NCBI GenBank assembly: GCA_024641335.1
Contig: JAHEDG010000013.1
Location: forward strand, 1 to 64,000
Origin: Candidatus Zixiibacteriota bacterium
GTDB taxonomy: Bacteria; Zixibacteria; MSB-5A5; UBA10806
DNA length: 64,000 nucleotides
Reading direction: 5' to 3'
Within the stretch, counting starts at the first letter, position 1. Each line of letters starts with the position of its first letter. Both the position numbers and the translations under genes were made by a program. Of this stretch, positions 17,899 through 27,467 are shown piece by piece. The notes under the pieces were generated by a model. It saw only the letters and a program-made list of their open reading frames with translations. It ran no database searches and was not told the DNA's origin.

Positions 17899-19202
17899 TC
17901 CTGCACCTCCGGCTCGGGCGCTAACGCGCAGGCCACATATTTCGGTTTGGAAAAATACTTTTTAGCCGCCTTCTGGACATCCGAGGAGGTCACTTTCGAG
18001 AGGTTGTCGACATATTCAGCCAGGAAATCGTAGCCGCAGGTGGCCAAAACCGCCGCTTTCATTATCCCGTAGTAATGCAGTTTTTCCTCGAGCTTGATCT
18101 CGTAGACCTTGTTGGGCACCACTACCCGGCGGATATCGTCAGCGGTAAATTTGATACCCGGCAGATCTCCCAGAACATCAATAGCGGTCCGGACAATCTT
18201 CTCAATATCGCCGGGATCGTTAGCCCTTATGCTGATATTTAGAAGCGTAAACTCGCTCTGGACATCCAAACCTGCGCTGACATCGGAGGCCAGCGGATTC
18301 TCGCCGTCGGTCAGCGCTTTACTCAACGGCGACGAGGACGAATTCAGGTACTGCGTAAGAACATCATAGGCGAAATATTCTTTTTCGCTGTAAAGCGGTC
18401 CGGGAAGCGAGATATCCACATAGGTTACCTTGGAGGGATAGTTCTTGATATGAACTTCAGTTCCGTATGGAGGAGATATATTGAATTTCTCCAGCCTGGG
18501 CAGTTTTCCTTTGGGTCTGGAGCCGTAAAATCGATCCACCAGTTTTTTCATTTCGGCGGTCTCGAAATCGCCGGTTATGAAGGCGGTCATATTGTTGGGG
18601 ACATAATGCTCCTTGTAATAACTCATAACTTCATCGCGGGTAACCGTTCTGATGGTCGATTCGTACCCGATCACCGGGCGGGCATAAGGAGTCCCCTTGA
18701 ATTTAACCGATGTGAAATAATCGCCGGCCACGCCGCTTTCGACATCGTTGTCTTTTTTGATTTCCTCGACAACAATATCCCTCTCCTTGGGAAACTCCTC
18801 GGCGGGCAATATCGAACCGAAAAGCTGATCCGACTGGATATCCAGACCCTGTTCGATAAACTCGCGCGGCATAACTATCAGGTAGCCGGTCATTTCCTGC
18901 CGTGTGAACGCGTTGATATAGCCGCCGAAATCCTTGATTCCCTCGTTAATATCCTCGCGGGTTTTGGTCTCGGTGCCGTTAAAGAGCATATGTTCCAAAA
19001 GATGCGTGAAGCCGTTATTGGCGTCGCTTTCGTATTTGCTTCCAGCCCGGACCACCACCACCGATGATATCAGCGGAGAGGCGTGATTCTCCTTCAAGAT
19101 CACCTGCATGCCGTTGTCCAGGGTGTAGAAAGTGGTTTTGCCGGCCAGGGCCGACGACGCGATCATCAGAATAATCGGGATGATCGTCAGGATTTTTTTC
19201 AT
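17895..19202 (-). CDS. M16-family zinc metallopeptidase, catalytic subunit
   Basis: The 435-residue product has a signal peptide (MKKILTIIPIILMIASSALA) and the inverted zinc motif HLLEH at residues 67-71, with the downstream conserved Glu in the VVEEIKKDND region. The family degrades peptides in a closed chamber formed by two M16 domains. This protein supplies one half and the overlapping downstream gene the other. GGAG lies just upstream of the ATG. It is probably periplasmic. Confidence 0.93.
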   Translation of the reverse strand: MKKILTIIPIILMIASSALAGKTTFYTLDNGMQVILKENHASPLISSVVVVRAGSKYESDANNGFTHLLEHMLFNGTETKTREDINEGIKDFGGYINAFTRQEMTGYLIVMPREFIEQGLDIQSDQLFGSILPAEEFPKERDIVVEEIKKDNDVESGVAGDYFTSVKFKGTPYARPVIGYESTIRTVTRDEVMSYYKEHYVPNNMTAFITGDFETAEMKKLVDRFYGSRPKGKLPRLEKFNISPPYGTEVHIKNYPSKVTYVDISLPGPLYSEKEYFAYDVLTQYLNSSSSPLSKALTDGENPLASDVSAGLDVQSEFTLLNISIRANDPGDIEKIVRTAIDVLGDLPGIKFTADDIRRVVVPNKVYEIKLEEKLHYYGIMKAAVLATCGYDFLAEYVDNLSKVTSSDVQKAAKKYFSKPKYVACALAPEPEVQE

Positions 19203-19335
19203 AACTCCTCCGCTATTGAAAAAGCATTTGTTTCTTTCGTCGAGGATAGATAATTTTGCCGGGCGATAATGTCAAGGAGTAATAGCGGCGAATATCGCGG
19301 CATATCAGTAATTAGTTTCTATTGTTTTAGTTACC

Positions 19336-19375
19336 TGTCATCGGAGGACATTGGATCTGACGCCCTCCGATGACA
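19336..19375. repeat. Perfect 12-bp inverted repeat
   Basis: The arms TGTCATCGGAGG and CCTCCGATGACA are separated by 16 nt. No T run follows, so it is not a typical terminator. It lies between the M16 operon and the CADD-like gene, both leftward, and may be an RNA hairpin or a protein-binding site. Confidence 0.5.
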
Positions 19376-19435
19376 ACGCCTGTGAGAATATTGATATCGT
19401 CGAAGGTGTAATATTACCTGTCGGCATAACCGGTC

Positions 19436-20119
19436 TTAACAGGCAATCCCGTGACGTTGGCAAACACCATCGAGCAGGCCGTACAGGGCATCGAGAGTCT
19501 CATCGACCGAACGTCTGATTATCTCGAAATCGCGATCATCGATATGCTTCTCCAGCAGCTCCCGTTCGGCGGCGGCATGTTCCTTATCGGCCTCTATATG
19601 AACCTGAAAATAGGCTAAAGCACGGTGATTGTCGAGACCGTAAAATTTCTTCAGTCCGTCGATCTTGGTTTCGGAGACCTCGGGAATCTGGCTTTCGTAG
19701 GCGTAAAGGGCCGCCAAGCCGGCGGCAGTTCCCCGGCCGCCGCAGACAGATCGGAAAGTCCCGATGAGGTCCGATGTTTCCGGGCGGATATCGGCATTTT
19801 CCATTTCGGCGGCCCCGAGACCGAAACCCTCTCCGAACTGAACCCAGAGATCCGGATGATTGGGAGTTCCCGCCTCTTCGTCATTGAGATTCTTCAGAAT
19901 TTCGCGACGGGTATTTATATCCTCGGTTTGAGCGTGCACCGCCGAGAGATATGTGGGGAAAGCGCTGACATGCCGGTAGTACTGACAGGCGTAATCGCGC
20001 AAAGATTCCACACTCAACTCCCCTTTGGTCCAGGCTTGGTAAAACGGATGTTTCAACAGGCTTCTTTTTGCTATCCGCTCGTCGATTTCGTCAATGAAAG
20101 CGTTGGCGACAATTGTCAT
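19436..20119 (-). CDS. CADD/TenA-fold diiron protein, putative p-aminobenzoate synthase
   Basis: The 227-residue all-helical protein has the signatures of the CADD family (Chlamydia protein associating with death domains): LKHPFYQAWTKGELS, YACQYYRHVSAFPTYLSA, LNDEEAGTPNHPDLW, LYAYESQIPEVSETKIDGL and FQVHIEADKEHA. Conserved His/Glu residues for a diiron site, and the Tyr and Lys residues of the active region, are present. In Chlamydia this family makes p-aminobenzoate for folate by an oxygen-dependent self-sacrificing reaction. The same role here is an inference. A GGAGG site precedes the ATG. Confidence 0.85.
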   Translation of the reverse strand: MTIVANAFIDEIDERIAKRSLLKHPFYQAWTKGELSVESLRDYACQYYRHVSAFPTYLSAVHAQTEDINTRREILKNLNDEEAGTPNHPDLWVQFGEGFGLGAAEMENADIRPETSDLIGTFRSVCGGRGTAAGLAALYAYESQIPEVSETKIDGLKKFYGLDNHRALAYFQVHIEADKEHAAAERELLEKHIDDRDFEIIRRSVDETLDALYGLLDGVCQRHGIAC

Positions 20120-20398
20120 AACTCCTCCTGAAGCTGTCGCGAGACGGTTGTTAGCCGCGCCGCGAATATTCCCAACTAAAAAAATTATCGACCACTACAT
20201 AACGATAGCAGGAATGAATATCATTGTCAAAATAATATTAGGATCGATTGTTTTTTTTTAATGTAGAAAAATCTTCATGGGGTCATCTGCATTGCTTATT
20301 CAAAAAAGGGCTGGAATATCTACAATTCAAAATCGCCCAATTATAGATGTTTCTTAATGTTTGCCATAATCGAGATCAATTAATATATTGTCCGCCTG

Positions 20399-21382
20399 AT
20401 GACTGGAGAAATATCAGGAAAACCGTCGGATAAAGATCGGGTCGATCTTAAAAGAAATATCTTTAGCCTGAGAACCTTACTGGGATTCGTGGTGGCCGGG
20501 ATGGTCATCATAGTATTTCTCAGAAATTTCGAAATCGGACAAGCCATTGAAGCCATTTCATCCGCCAAATGGTATCTGATACTGGCATCCGCCGCGGTAT
20601 ATTATCTTTCACTCCCGCTTCGGGCCAGTCGTTGGGGGCTTTTGCTTCGACCGTCAGGCCATGATATAGCTGTTGAACCGCTGGCTCATTATTATTTTCT
20701 CTCATGGTTCATCAACGCGCTTCTGCCGGCCAGGATAGGAGATATATATAGAGCTTACCTTTTGAAGAAGAACAACGGTGTTCCGGTATCTTTGTCATTC
20801 GGAGTGCTGTTTTCCGAGCGGGTATTCGATCTGGCTGTTGTTTCGATTTTCGTTGTTTTCTCCGGAGCTTATTTTTACACCATCCTCCGAGGCACCAGCG
20901 AAGGTGACTACCTGGTATTCGGTTTTATGGCGGTGATAATGATCCTCGTATTTTTCGTGGCCATGGCAATCGGCCTGCCTCGAATACAAGGTTTTTTCCC
21001 CGAGAAGTGGAGTATCCGGCTGGAGCTTTTCCGTTCGGGTCTTTTCAGGTCGCCGTCACGCCTGCCGATTATGATAATCATGACCTCGATAATCTGGCTG
21101 ACCGAAGCTCTGCGGCTGTATCTGGTTTTTCTGGCGTTCGGGATCCAGGCTGGTTTCCTGATGGCCGTTTTCATATCGCAGGCTTCGCTAATCTTAATGG
21201 CTGTTCCGCTCTCTCCAGCCGGTCTGGGCCTGGTGGAGCTTTTGATGCTGAAGATACTATCATCAACCGGGATATTAACCGATCTGGCGGGAGCTTTAAC
21301 TATTGTCGACCGTATAATCAGCTATTGGAGTCTTTTGATCTTTGGCGGAATTTGCTACCTGTTATCAGCGAGGGTCCGATGA
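20399..21382 (+). CDS. Flippase-like integral membrane protein (UPF0104 / YbhN / AglD C-terminal type)
   Basis: The 327-residue protein has about eight membrane segments. Family marks are LPLRASRWGLLLRP near the start, FINALLPARIGDIYRAYLL in the middle, and VPLSPAGLGLVELLML near the end. It is related to lysylphosphatidylglycerol synthase membrane domains and to the C-terminal half of archaeal AglD. Its stop overlaps the start of a dolichol-phosphate-mannose-synthase-like gene (ATGA), so the pair probably works together on polyprenyl-phosphate sugars. The direct substrate is not known. Confidence 0.88.
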   Translation: MTGEISGKPSDKDRVDLKRNIFSLRTLLGFVVAGMVIIVFLRNFEIGQAIEAISSAKWYLILASAAVYYLSLPLRASRWGLLLRPSGHDIAVEPLAHYYFLSWFINALLPARIGDIYRAYLLKKNNGVPVSLSFGVLFSERVFDLAVVSIFVVFSGAYFYTILRGTSEGDYLVFGFMAVIMILVFFVAMAIGLPRIQGFFPEKWSIRLELFRSGLFRSPSRLPIMIIMTSIIWLTEALRLYLVFLAFGIQAGFLMAVFISQASLILMAVPLSPAGLGLVELLMLKILSSTGILTDLAGALTIVDRIISYWSLLIFGGICYLLSARVR

Positions 21383-22122
21383 ACATACTTATCTGTATTC
21401 CCACCTATAACGAGTTGGAGAATGTCGAAAATATCATCTCCGCTGTCCTGGCTCAAGGGGACGATATCGAGGTGCTTATTATCGACGATAATTCACCGGA
21501 CGGCACGGCCGGTATCGTGGAAAATCTCAAGAAAGACAATCCCAGAATCCACCTGATAAAAAGACCCGGCAAGATGGGATTGGGTACGGCCTATGTCGAC
21601 GGTTTCAAATACGGTCTGTCGCTTCCACGGGTAGGATTCCTGATGGAAATGGACGCTGATTTCTCCCATGATCCCACTTATCTGACACATTTTCGGGAAG
21701 CGATCAAGGATTACGACCTGGTGATAGGATCCCGTTACAGCAACGGTATTTCTATTGTAAACTGGCCGATATCAAGGCTTTTGCTTTCTTATTTCGCTTC
21801 GATTTATGTTCGTGTTATTACCGGAATGCCGGTCAAGGACCCCACAAGCGGGTTCAAATGCTTCCGTCGTGAGGTCCTGGAATGGCTCGATCTGGATAAA
21901 ATCAAATCCAACGGATACGGTTTTCAGATCGAAATGGATTTTTATGTCTGGAGGGGCGGTTTCAGTATCAGGGAGATTCCTATCCTGTTTATCGATCGGC
22001 GGGCCGGGACATCAAAAATGAACCGCAAGATAGTATATGAGGCGGTAATAGGTGTTTGGAAGCTATTTGTTAAGAAGCTCTTTAGAGCTGACAAGCTAAA
22101 AAGAAGACAGAATCCGGCCTAA
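21379..22122 (+). CDS. Polyprenol-phosphate mannosyl/glycosyltransferase (GT2, DPM1-like)
   Basis: The start at 21379 overlaps the upstream stop by 4 nt and gives a 247-residue protein, the normal length of DPM1-type enzymes. Motifs are CIPTYNELENV, IIDDNSPDGTA, MEMDADFSHDP and DPTSGFKCFRREVL. The enzyme is expected to transfer a hexose from a nucleotide sugar to polyprenyl phosphate on the cytoplasmic face. The mannose-type sugar is inferred from the similarity to DPM1 and from GDP-mannose genes elsewhere in the window. Confidence 0.92.
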   Translation: MNILICIPTYNELENVENIISAVLAQGDDIEVLIIDDNSPDGTAGIVENLKKDNPRIHLIKRPGKMGLGTAYVDGFKYGLSLPRVGFLMEMDADFSHDPTYLTHFREAIKDYDLVIGSRYSNGISIVNWPISRLLLSYFASIYVRVITGMPVKDPTSGFKCFRREVLEWLDLDKIKSNGYGFQIEMDFYVWRGGFSIREIPILFIDRRAGTSKMNRKIVYEAVIGVWKLFVKKLFRADKLKRRQNPA

Positions 22123-22235
22123 GATACTCTGTATTTTTTTAAATAAATCGGAATTTAGATTCTTGCCCTTTTGAAAGGGATAGTTTATATTGACGCCTAA
22201 TAAAAAGAAAGCTATTGCGGCAAAAGGAGAGGTTA

Positions 22236-22820
22236 ATGCAAAAAATCATCGGCATAATATCGATTCTAATCTTGATCGCCGGATCTGCCGTGGCCGCCGA
22301 TTACTGGCATTTCGGGATGGGACTCCGGGGCACCGCGGTTTTGCCTGGTGATGAATACAGCAATGCCTTAGGTGTAGGCGTGGTGGCGTCATTCGGCGAC
22401 CCCGATTCGAGGTTCACTACTCAAATGGAGATCGACTCGTGGAAAGTCACATATTCTAAAGACCTTCCGGGTGACGGCTACGGCGCGCTGGAGCATGAAT
22501 ATTCGGGATTCGGGGCCGGGTTTTTCGAAAAGTACAGACTATATGGATTCGGAAGCAAGATCTCCGGCTACCTTATCGGCGGGCTGGGCGGTTACTTTCT
22601 CGAACTAAAACGAGAAGAACCTATCGAATTGGTCGGATTACAGATGCGTTCTCAGTACCTGCATCCCAGGGCCATGACGGCCGGAGGTACCGGAATCGAT
22701 ACCCGGATCAGCCAGAATATTACTACTTTTGTCGAGGGTAGATACGTTTATATAATCAGCGGCGGCGAGGAAGATAAGCCGCTTATCCAGGGATATCTTG
22801 GATTAAAGTATCTATTTTAA
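22236..22820 (+). CDS. Outer-membrane beta-barrel protein
   Basis: The start at 22236 follows AAAGGAGAGG and gives a signal peptide ending SAVAA. The 194-residue product shows Gly- and aromatic-rich strands and ends in the barrel strand GYLGLKYLF with terminal Phe. No specific function can be read. It is a single gene closed by the hairpin at 22844-22874. Confidence 0.68.
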   Translation: MQKIIGIISILILIAGSAVAADYWHFGMGLRGTAVLPGDEYSNALGVGVVASFGDPDSRFTTQMEIDSWKVTYSKDLPGDGYGALEHEYSGFGAGFFEKYRLYGFGSKISGYLIGGLGGYFLELKREEPIELVGLQMRSQYLHPRAMTAGGTGIDTRISQNITTFVEGRYVYIISGGEEDKPLIQGYLGLKYLF

Positions 22821-22843
22821 GCCTCAGCTCAAATTAAACTCTT

Positions 22844-22874
22844 GAAAAACCGCCGATTATGGCGGTTTTTTTTA
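22844..22874 (+). terminator. Rho-independent terminator
   Basis: The arms AAAACCGCC and GGCGGTTTT enclose a 6-nt loop and run into a T tract. Confidence 0.9.
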
Positions 22875-22935
22875 AAGTTTTTTCCAATCAAGCCGATCAT
22901 AGGATCATATTAATCCTTAACCAAGGAGGTAAACA

Positions 22936-23472
22936 ATGAGGAGGACTCTACTTCTCACAACGGTATTTGTCGCGGTGATAGCTATGACAGCTTCCGCGGG
23001 CATTAATTTCACCCACGGCGGAATTCGCGCCGGTTATGTGGCTCCCAAGGATATCGACAACACCATCGGATTCGGCGGGGAAATCGGTTTTGGAGTTCCC
23101 GTTCCCAACCTGAGCCTCAGCATCGAGGCCGGTTACTGGAACAAATCGTACACCGATGAACTGACCACCTGGAAACTGGGATTCTCCGATCTTAGTTTCG
23201 GACTTTCCGGCAAGTACGAAGTTGACGCCTCTCAAGGCAAATTCTATCCGTATTTCGGAGCCGGTGTAGGCATGCATATGCTGAAGGCCGAAATTGAAGT
23301 GATGGGGATTTCCGCTTCCGCGACCGATTCCAAATTCGGGGCTCATGCTTTCGGCGGAATCAGGGTTCCGTTCGCTCCCGTTATCAGCGGTTTTGTCGAA
23401 GCACGTTATACCGTTGTCGACCCGGATTATCTGGGCGTCTATGGCGGTTTGAATTATTCCTTCGCCAAATAA
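22936..23472 (+). CDS. Outer-membrane beta-barrel protein (OmpA-like barrel)
   Basis: AAGGAGG precedes the ATG and the first 21 residues form a signal peptide ending TASAG. The 178-residue protein continues with eight or so amphipathic strands, for example FYPYFGAGVGMHML and KFGAHAFGGIRVP, and ends YGGLNYSFAK. It resembles the barrel gene 115 bp upstream in design but has its own ribosome site and terminator. Function unknown. Confidence 0.72.
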   Translation: MRRTLLLTTVFVAVIAMTASAGINFTHGGIRAGYVAPKDIDNTIGFGGEIGFGVPVPNLSLSIEAGYWNKSYTDELTTWKLGFSDLSFGLSGKYEVDASQGKFYPYFGAGVGMHMLKAEIEVMGISASATDSKFGAHAFGGIRVPFAPVISGFVEARYTVVDPDYLGVYGGLNYSFAK

Positions 23473-23495
23473 CTTGACTGAAAACTCAAGTTTAG

Positions 23496-23528
23496 AAAAC
23501 CCGGCCTGCCGAAAAGGCCGGGTTTTAT
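23496..23528 (+). terminator. Bidirectional rho-independent terminator
   Basis: The arms AAAACCCGGCC and GGCCGGGTTTT form an 11-bp perfect stem between converging genes. The stop codon of the minus-strand YcxB-like gene lies inside the right arm. Confidence 0.9.
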
Positions 23529-24037
23529 TTTGGCGCTTTCAGACGATCCATCAGAAATTCTATAAAATGAACCATTTTCTCCCGTGATGAAAAACATCGC
23601 CTGGGGATAACATAGGCCAGTTTGCGTCGAGTAAAGATCAGAAATATCCGACCAGTATCCTTTACGGTCTTGATGTCGGGCCAGGCGCTGACCGCCTCCC
23701 GTCCATTGGCGCTGATATGGATTCCCTCATCGGTCAGACGATAAGAACGGTGGTTCATCAGGTCGGAGATGCCCGGACTTTTTATCAGGTAGATCTGCAT
23801 TATCAGTATCAGCGGCTGAGAAAGTCCTACCGCCAAAAGTATGGCGGCCCATATTGAAATAGTACTCAAAAGTTCTCTGGTCTCCGAATCGGGATGAGAA
23901 AATGAAAGATACACCATACCGACGAAAACAATCAATCCCAATAGATCGAAAAACAGAAGCCACCTGATATGATAAAAATTGTAGATGGAGATTTCTCCTT
24001 TGGTCAGGCTTACATTTACTTTGTAATTCTCAGTCAT
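23525..24037 (-). CDS. YcxB-like membrane protein
   Basis: The 170-residue product has two membrane segments (WLLFFDLLGLIVFVGMVYL and a second near residue 65). They are followed by a PH-like domain with SYRLTDEGIHISANGREAVS and IFTRRKLAYVIPRRCF, as in YcxB-family proteins. I chose the ATG at 24037 because GGGG lies 6 nt before it; an ATG at 24049 is in frame 12 nt upstream. Its function is unknown. It stands alone and ends inside a shared terminator. Confidence 0.7.
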   Translation of the reverse strand: MTENYKVNVSLTKGEISIYNFYHIRWLLFFDLLGLIVFVGMVYLSFSHPDSETRELLSTISIWAAILLAVGLSQPLILIMQIYLIKSPGISDLMNHRSYRLTDEGIHISANGREAVSAWPDIKTVKDTGRIFLIFTRRKLAYVIPRRCFSSREKMVHFIEFLMDRLKAPK

Positions 24038-24111
24038 AATCGTCCCCATACAGAATATATACGATTATACGATTTAGCGGCAAAATAATTCATGGGATTC
24101 CGGCGATAAAA

Positions 24112-24137
24112 ACGCCCCGATCTTTCGACCGGGGCGT
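24112..24137 (-). terminator. Rho-independent terminator of gyrA
   Basis: A stem ACGCCCC/GGGGCGT lies just after the gyrA stop and, read on the minus strand, runs into a T tract. Confidence 0.85.
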
Positions 24138-24163
24138 CAGAGAAGAAATATCGATTGAATCGA

Positions 24164-26605
24164 TTAGGGCACTTTTTCGCCCGCCGGAACCCTGGCCACA
24201 TCAATCACTTTATCGGTGGCATCGAGTTTCATCAGCCGGACTCCCTGGGTAGCCCTGCTCATCGAACGAACAGAACTGATAGACAACCGATTAACAATGC
24301 CCCTATGAGTGATAAGCAGCAGTTCGTCTTCGTCAACCACTTCCTTGACAGCTACCACCAGACCGTTCCGCTCGGAAGCCCTGATATTGATCACCCCTTT
24401 GCCCCCCCTGTTGGTTACCCTGTAATCGGCTATATCCGATCTTTTGCCATAGCCGTTTTCGGTAACTGTCAGCAGAGTAGATTCCCGTCTTACCACCACG
24501 GCCGATATCACATAATCATCCTTGCCCAGGTTAATGCCCCGGACCCCGTAGGCGGTTCGTCCCATAGGCCTGACTTTCTCTTCAGGGAATCTGACAGCCA
24601 GCCCTCTGCGCGTAGCCAGTATGATATCACATGTGCCGTCGGAAATAGCGGCTTCGATCAGCAGGTCGTCGTCGGGCAGGTTCATGGCTATTATGCCGTC
24701 ACGCCGGGGATTGGAAAAAGAGGCCAACTCGGTTTTCTTTATCTGGCCGTTCCTGGTGGCCAGAACAATATATCCGATGTCCTCGAAATTCCTGACGGGA
24801 ACAAAGGCCGAGACCGAATCATCTTTATCCAGTCCTATCATATTTACGATAGCTTTGCCTTTGGCCAGTCTTCCGCCCTGAGGAATAGCGTGAACCTTGA
24901 GCCAGTGACAACGTCCCTTACCGGTGAAGAAGAGGATGTATTGATGGGTCGAAGCAACGAACATATGCTCGACAAAATCCTCCTCTTTGGTTTCCATTCC
25001 CATGACCCCGCGGGTTCCCCTGTTCTGCTTGCGGTAGGCCGATGTCGACAGACGTTTGATATAGCCGGAATGGGATATGGTCACGATCATATCCTCTTCC
25101 GCGATCAGATCCTCGACAGTGAAATCGTCGTCGATTTCCTCTTCGAGTATGAGCGAATGACGATCATCGCCATATTTTTCTTTCATCTCCATAAGCTCGT
25201 CTTTGATAATTTGCATACGACGGTCTTTGGATGCCAGAATCTCGTTCAGCTCGGCGATCAGCTTGATAGTTTTTTCGTATTCCTGCAGAATCTTATCGCG
25301 TTCCAATCCTGTCAGTCTCTGCAGCCTCATTTCCAGAATCGACTGGGCCTGAATTTCGGACAGCTTGAATCGTTTCATTAAACCATCTTTGGCGTCCGCG
25401 GGATCCTTCGATTTTTTTATCAGCTCTATAACCGCGTCGATGTTATCCAGGGCAATTCTGTAACCTTCCAGAATATGAGCCCGTTTCTCGGCTTCAGCCA
25501 GATCGAAAGCGGTTCTTTTCAGAATTATTTCATGCCGATGGTTGACGAACTCCTGCAAAAGATCTTTGATCCCCAAAGTTCGGGGCTGACCGTTCACTAA
25601 AGCCAGCATGTTCATTCCGAAAGTAGTCTGCATCTGGGTCATTTTGAAAAGCTGGTTGAGAACGATTTCCGAGGGAGTATCTTTTTTAAGTTCCAGAACT
25701 ATCCTCATCCCGTCACGGTCGGATTCATCGCGCAGATCGGAGATTCCCTCGATTTTCTTGCCGCGAATCAGATCGGCGATCTTTTCCAGAAGATTGGATT
25801 TATTGACCTGGTATGGGATTTCGCTGACAATTATACTCTCGCGTCCGTTTTTTTGTATCTCCACGTTGGCCTTGGCCCTGATCATGAAGCGTCCCCTGCC
25901 GGTCATATATCCTTCGCGCATTCCCGAAAGACCGAATACTATTCCGCCGGTCGGGAAATCGGGCCCGGTGATGAATCGCAGAATATCCTTCGGCGGCATA
26001 TCGGGATCGTCAATTAAGGCGCAAAGGGCGTCAACCGTTTCGCTTAGATTATGAGGAGGAATATTGGTGGCCATTCCGACAGCTATCCCGGAGGAACCGT
26101 TGCAGACGAGATTGGGGAATTTGGATGTCAGAACACCGGGTTCCTCGCGGGTCTCGTCATAGTTGGGGATCATGTTGACCGTATTTTTCTCAAGATCAGT
26201 CAGCATTTCCATAGCTACGGGGCTCAGCCGCGCTTCGGTATATCTCATAGCCGCCGCCGAATCGCCGTCGATCGAGCCGAAGTTCCCCTGGCCGTCGACC
26301 AGAGGATATCTCATATTGAATTCCTGAGCCATCCTGACCAGTGTCGGGTAAACGACCTGTTCGCCATGAGGATGGTAATTTCCCGAAGTATCACCGGCGA
26401 TCTTGGCGCATTTTCTGTGAGGTCTTCCCGGGGAAAGATTGAGATCGTTCATAGCCACCAGGATCCTCCTGTTGGACGGTTTCAATCCGTCGCGAACATC
26501 AGGAAGAGCCCGGTTGGTAATTACCGACATCGAATAATCTATATAGGAAGATTTCATTTCATCTTCGATGAAGACCGGCAGTATTTTTTCAGATTCCAAA
26601 GGCAT
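24164..26605 (-). CDS. gyrA: DNA gyrase subunit A
   Basis: The 813-residue protein has the full gyrase A layout: an N-terminal breakage-reunion domain with the catalytic Tyr122 in [10 protein letters not shown], a coiled-coil tower, and a C-terminal beta-pinwheel with six blades. The GyrA box is degenerate (TNRGGKG). In the quinolone region the residues equivalent to E. coli Ser83 and Asp87 are Gln83 and Pro87, as the sequence [17 protein letters not shown] shows. It introduces negative supercoils together with GyrB, whose gene lies 9 kb away on the other strand. The pinwheel and lineage-type N-terminus make GyrA much more likely than ParC. Confidence 0.96.
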   Translation of the reverse strand: MPLESEKILPVFIEDEMKSSYIDYSMSVITNRALPDVRDGLKPSNRRILVAMNDLNLSPGRPHRKCAKIAGDTSGNYHPHGEQVVYPTLVRMAQEFNMRYPLVDGQGNFGSIDGDSAAAMRYTEARLSPVAMEMLTDLEKNTVNMIPNYDETREEPGVLTSKFPNLVCNGSSGIAVGMATNIPPHNLSETVDALCALIDDPDMPPKDILRFITGPDFPTGGIVFGLSGMREGYMTGRGRFMIRAKANVEIQKNGRESIIVSEIPYQVNKSNLLEKIADLIRGKKIEGISDLRDESDRDGMRIVLELKKDTPSEIVLNQLFKMTQMQTTFGMNMLALVNGQPRTLGIKDLLQEFVNHRHEIILKRTAFDLAEAEKRAHILEGYRIALDNIDAVIELIKKSKDPADAKDGLMKRFKLSEIQAQSILEMRLQRLTGLERDKILQEYEKTIKLIAELNEILASKDRRMQIIKDELMEMKEKYGDDRHSLILEEEIDDDFTVEDLIAEEDMIVTISHSGYIKRLSTSAYRKQNRGTRGVMGMETKEEDFVEHMFVASTHQYILFFTGKGRCHWLKVHAIPQGGRLAKGKAIVNMIGLDKDDSVSAFVPVRNFEDIGYIVLATRNGQIKKTELASFSNPRRDGIIAMNLPDDDLLIEAAISDGTCDIILATRRGLAVRFPEEKVRPMGRTAYGVRGINLGKDDYVISAVVVRRESTLLTVTENGYGKRSDIADYRVTNRGGKGVINIRASERNGLVVAVKEVVDEDELLLITHRGIVNRLSISSVRSMSRATQGVRLMKLDATDKVIDVARVPAGEKVP

Positions 26606-26783
26606 TGTTTATCTTGCTCCTTCTATTTTATCAACATCAAATCAGTATAGCATAATTATCCGGGGAATTCAACAAAATAATAATAATTTCCACACCCTAA
26701 CTGTTTGGAATACAATAAGTTATTGCTATCATTCCAAGTCGGATACTTTTTTTGGCAGATCTAGATAATTTTGGGGGCCTCAG

Positions 26784-26812
26784 ATAAAAAAAGGCCCCTT
26801 TTCAGGGGCCTT
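26784..26812 (-). terminator. Rho-independent terminator
   Basis: A perfect 9-bp stem (AAGGCCCCT/AGGGGCCTT) with a 4-nt loop is followed on the minus strand by seven T. It closes the barrel gene ending at 26826. Confidence 0.9.
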
Positions 26813-26825
26813 CAAACTGGTGATT

Positions 26826-27467
26826 CTAATATCTTGGAGGCGCGCCTTTGCCTTTGGAAGCGAAGGAGAGTTTTACTCCAAAGTAGATGAAATCCCATGA
26901 ATCGGACGGCAAGCCGATTTCGAATGAATTCCCGAACGCGTTATATTCGGAGGAAGCTATATTGTATTTGATTTCCAGTTCATAGAGCATATTACGGTCT
27001 GTAGGACTGCTCAACCCTATACCTCCGAAAACGAAATTACCCTGATTCCCGGTTCTATCGAACGTGTCTTCGGGAACATAGAAGTGCGCGTTGGGAGTGA
27101 ACACCCCGGCTCCGCCCATCAAATATAATTTTCCTTTGGAGACATTAAGAAAGTTCATTTTAGCCAATCCGCCGAGTTGGCTCAAATTAAAACTCAACCG
27201 CCCATCGCTGGTGGGGTATGAGGAGCCGAACCTGACATAATTGGCAAATCCTCCAACCGAAAAACCACCGAGAACATAATACCTGATTTCCGCCTCGATC
27301 CCGAAACCGGAGCCGGCCGAAAGCCCGGCTGCTTCATCGGCGAAATCGCCTTGGGCAGCGGTCAAGCCCAATCCGAAAGAACCTACAAAAGTACCGCTTT
27401 TCTGGGCGTGCAGGTAGACAGGAGCGGCCAGAATCAGGATTAACGAGACCAGCAAAATTTTTCGCAT
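26826..27467 (-). CDS. Outer-membrane beta-barrel protein
   Basis: AAGGAGAA precedes the ATG and the signal peptide ends VYLHAQ. The 213-residue product has barrel-like strands (SFGLGLTAAQG, FGIEAEIRYYVLGGFSVGGF, LYLMGGAGVFTPN). Near the C-terminus WDFIYFGVKLSFA forms the last strand, followed by a short basic tail. No function can be assigned. It is monocistronic, with its own terminator. Confidence 0.68.
   Translation of the reverse strand: MRKILLVSLILILAAPVYLHAQKSGTFVGSFGLGLTAAQGDFADEAAGLSAGSGFGIEAEIRYYVLGGFSVGGFANYVRFGSSYPTSDGRLSFNLSQLGGLAKMNFLNVSKGKLYLMGGAGVFTPNAHFYVPEDTFDRTGNQGNFVFGGIGLSSPTDRNMLYELEIKYNIASSEYNAFGNSFEIGLPSDSWDFIYFGVKLSFASKGKGAPPRY

Noticed and set aside
24155-25381. 408-codon plus-strand frame inside gyrA
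   Set aside because: It is the antisense of a highly conserved gyrA; low-complexity His-rich translation and no start signal.
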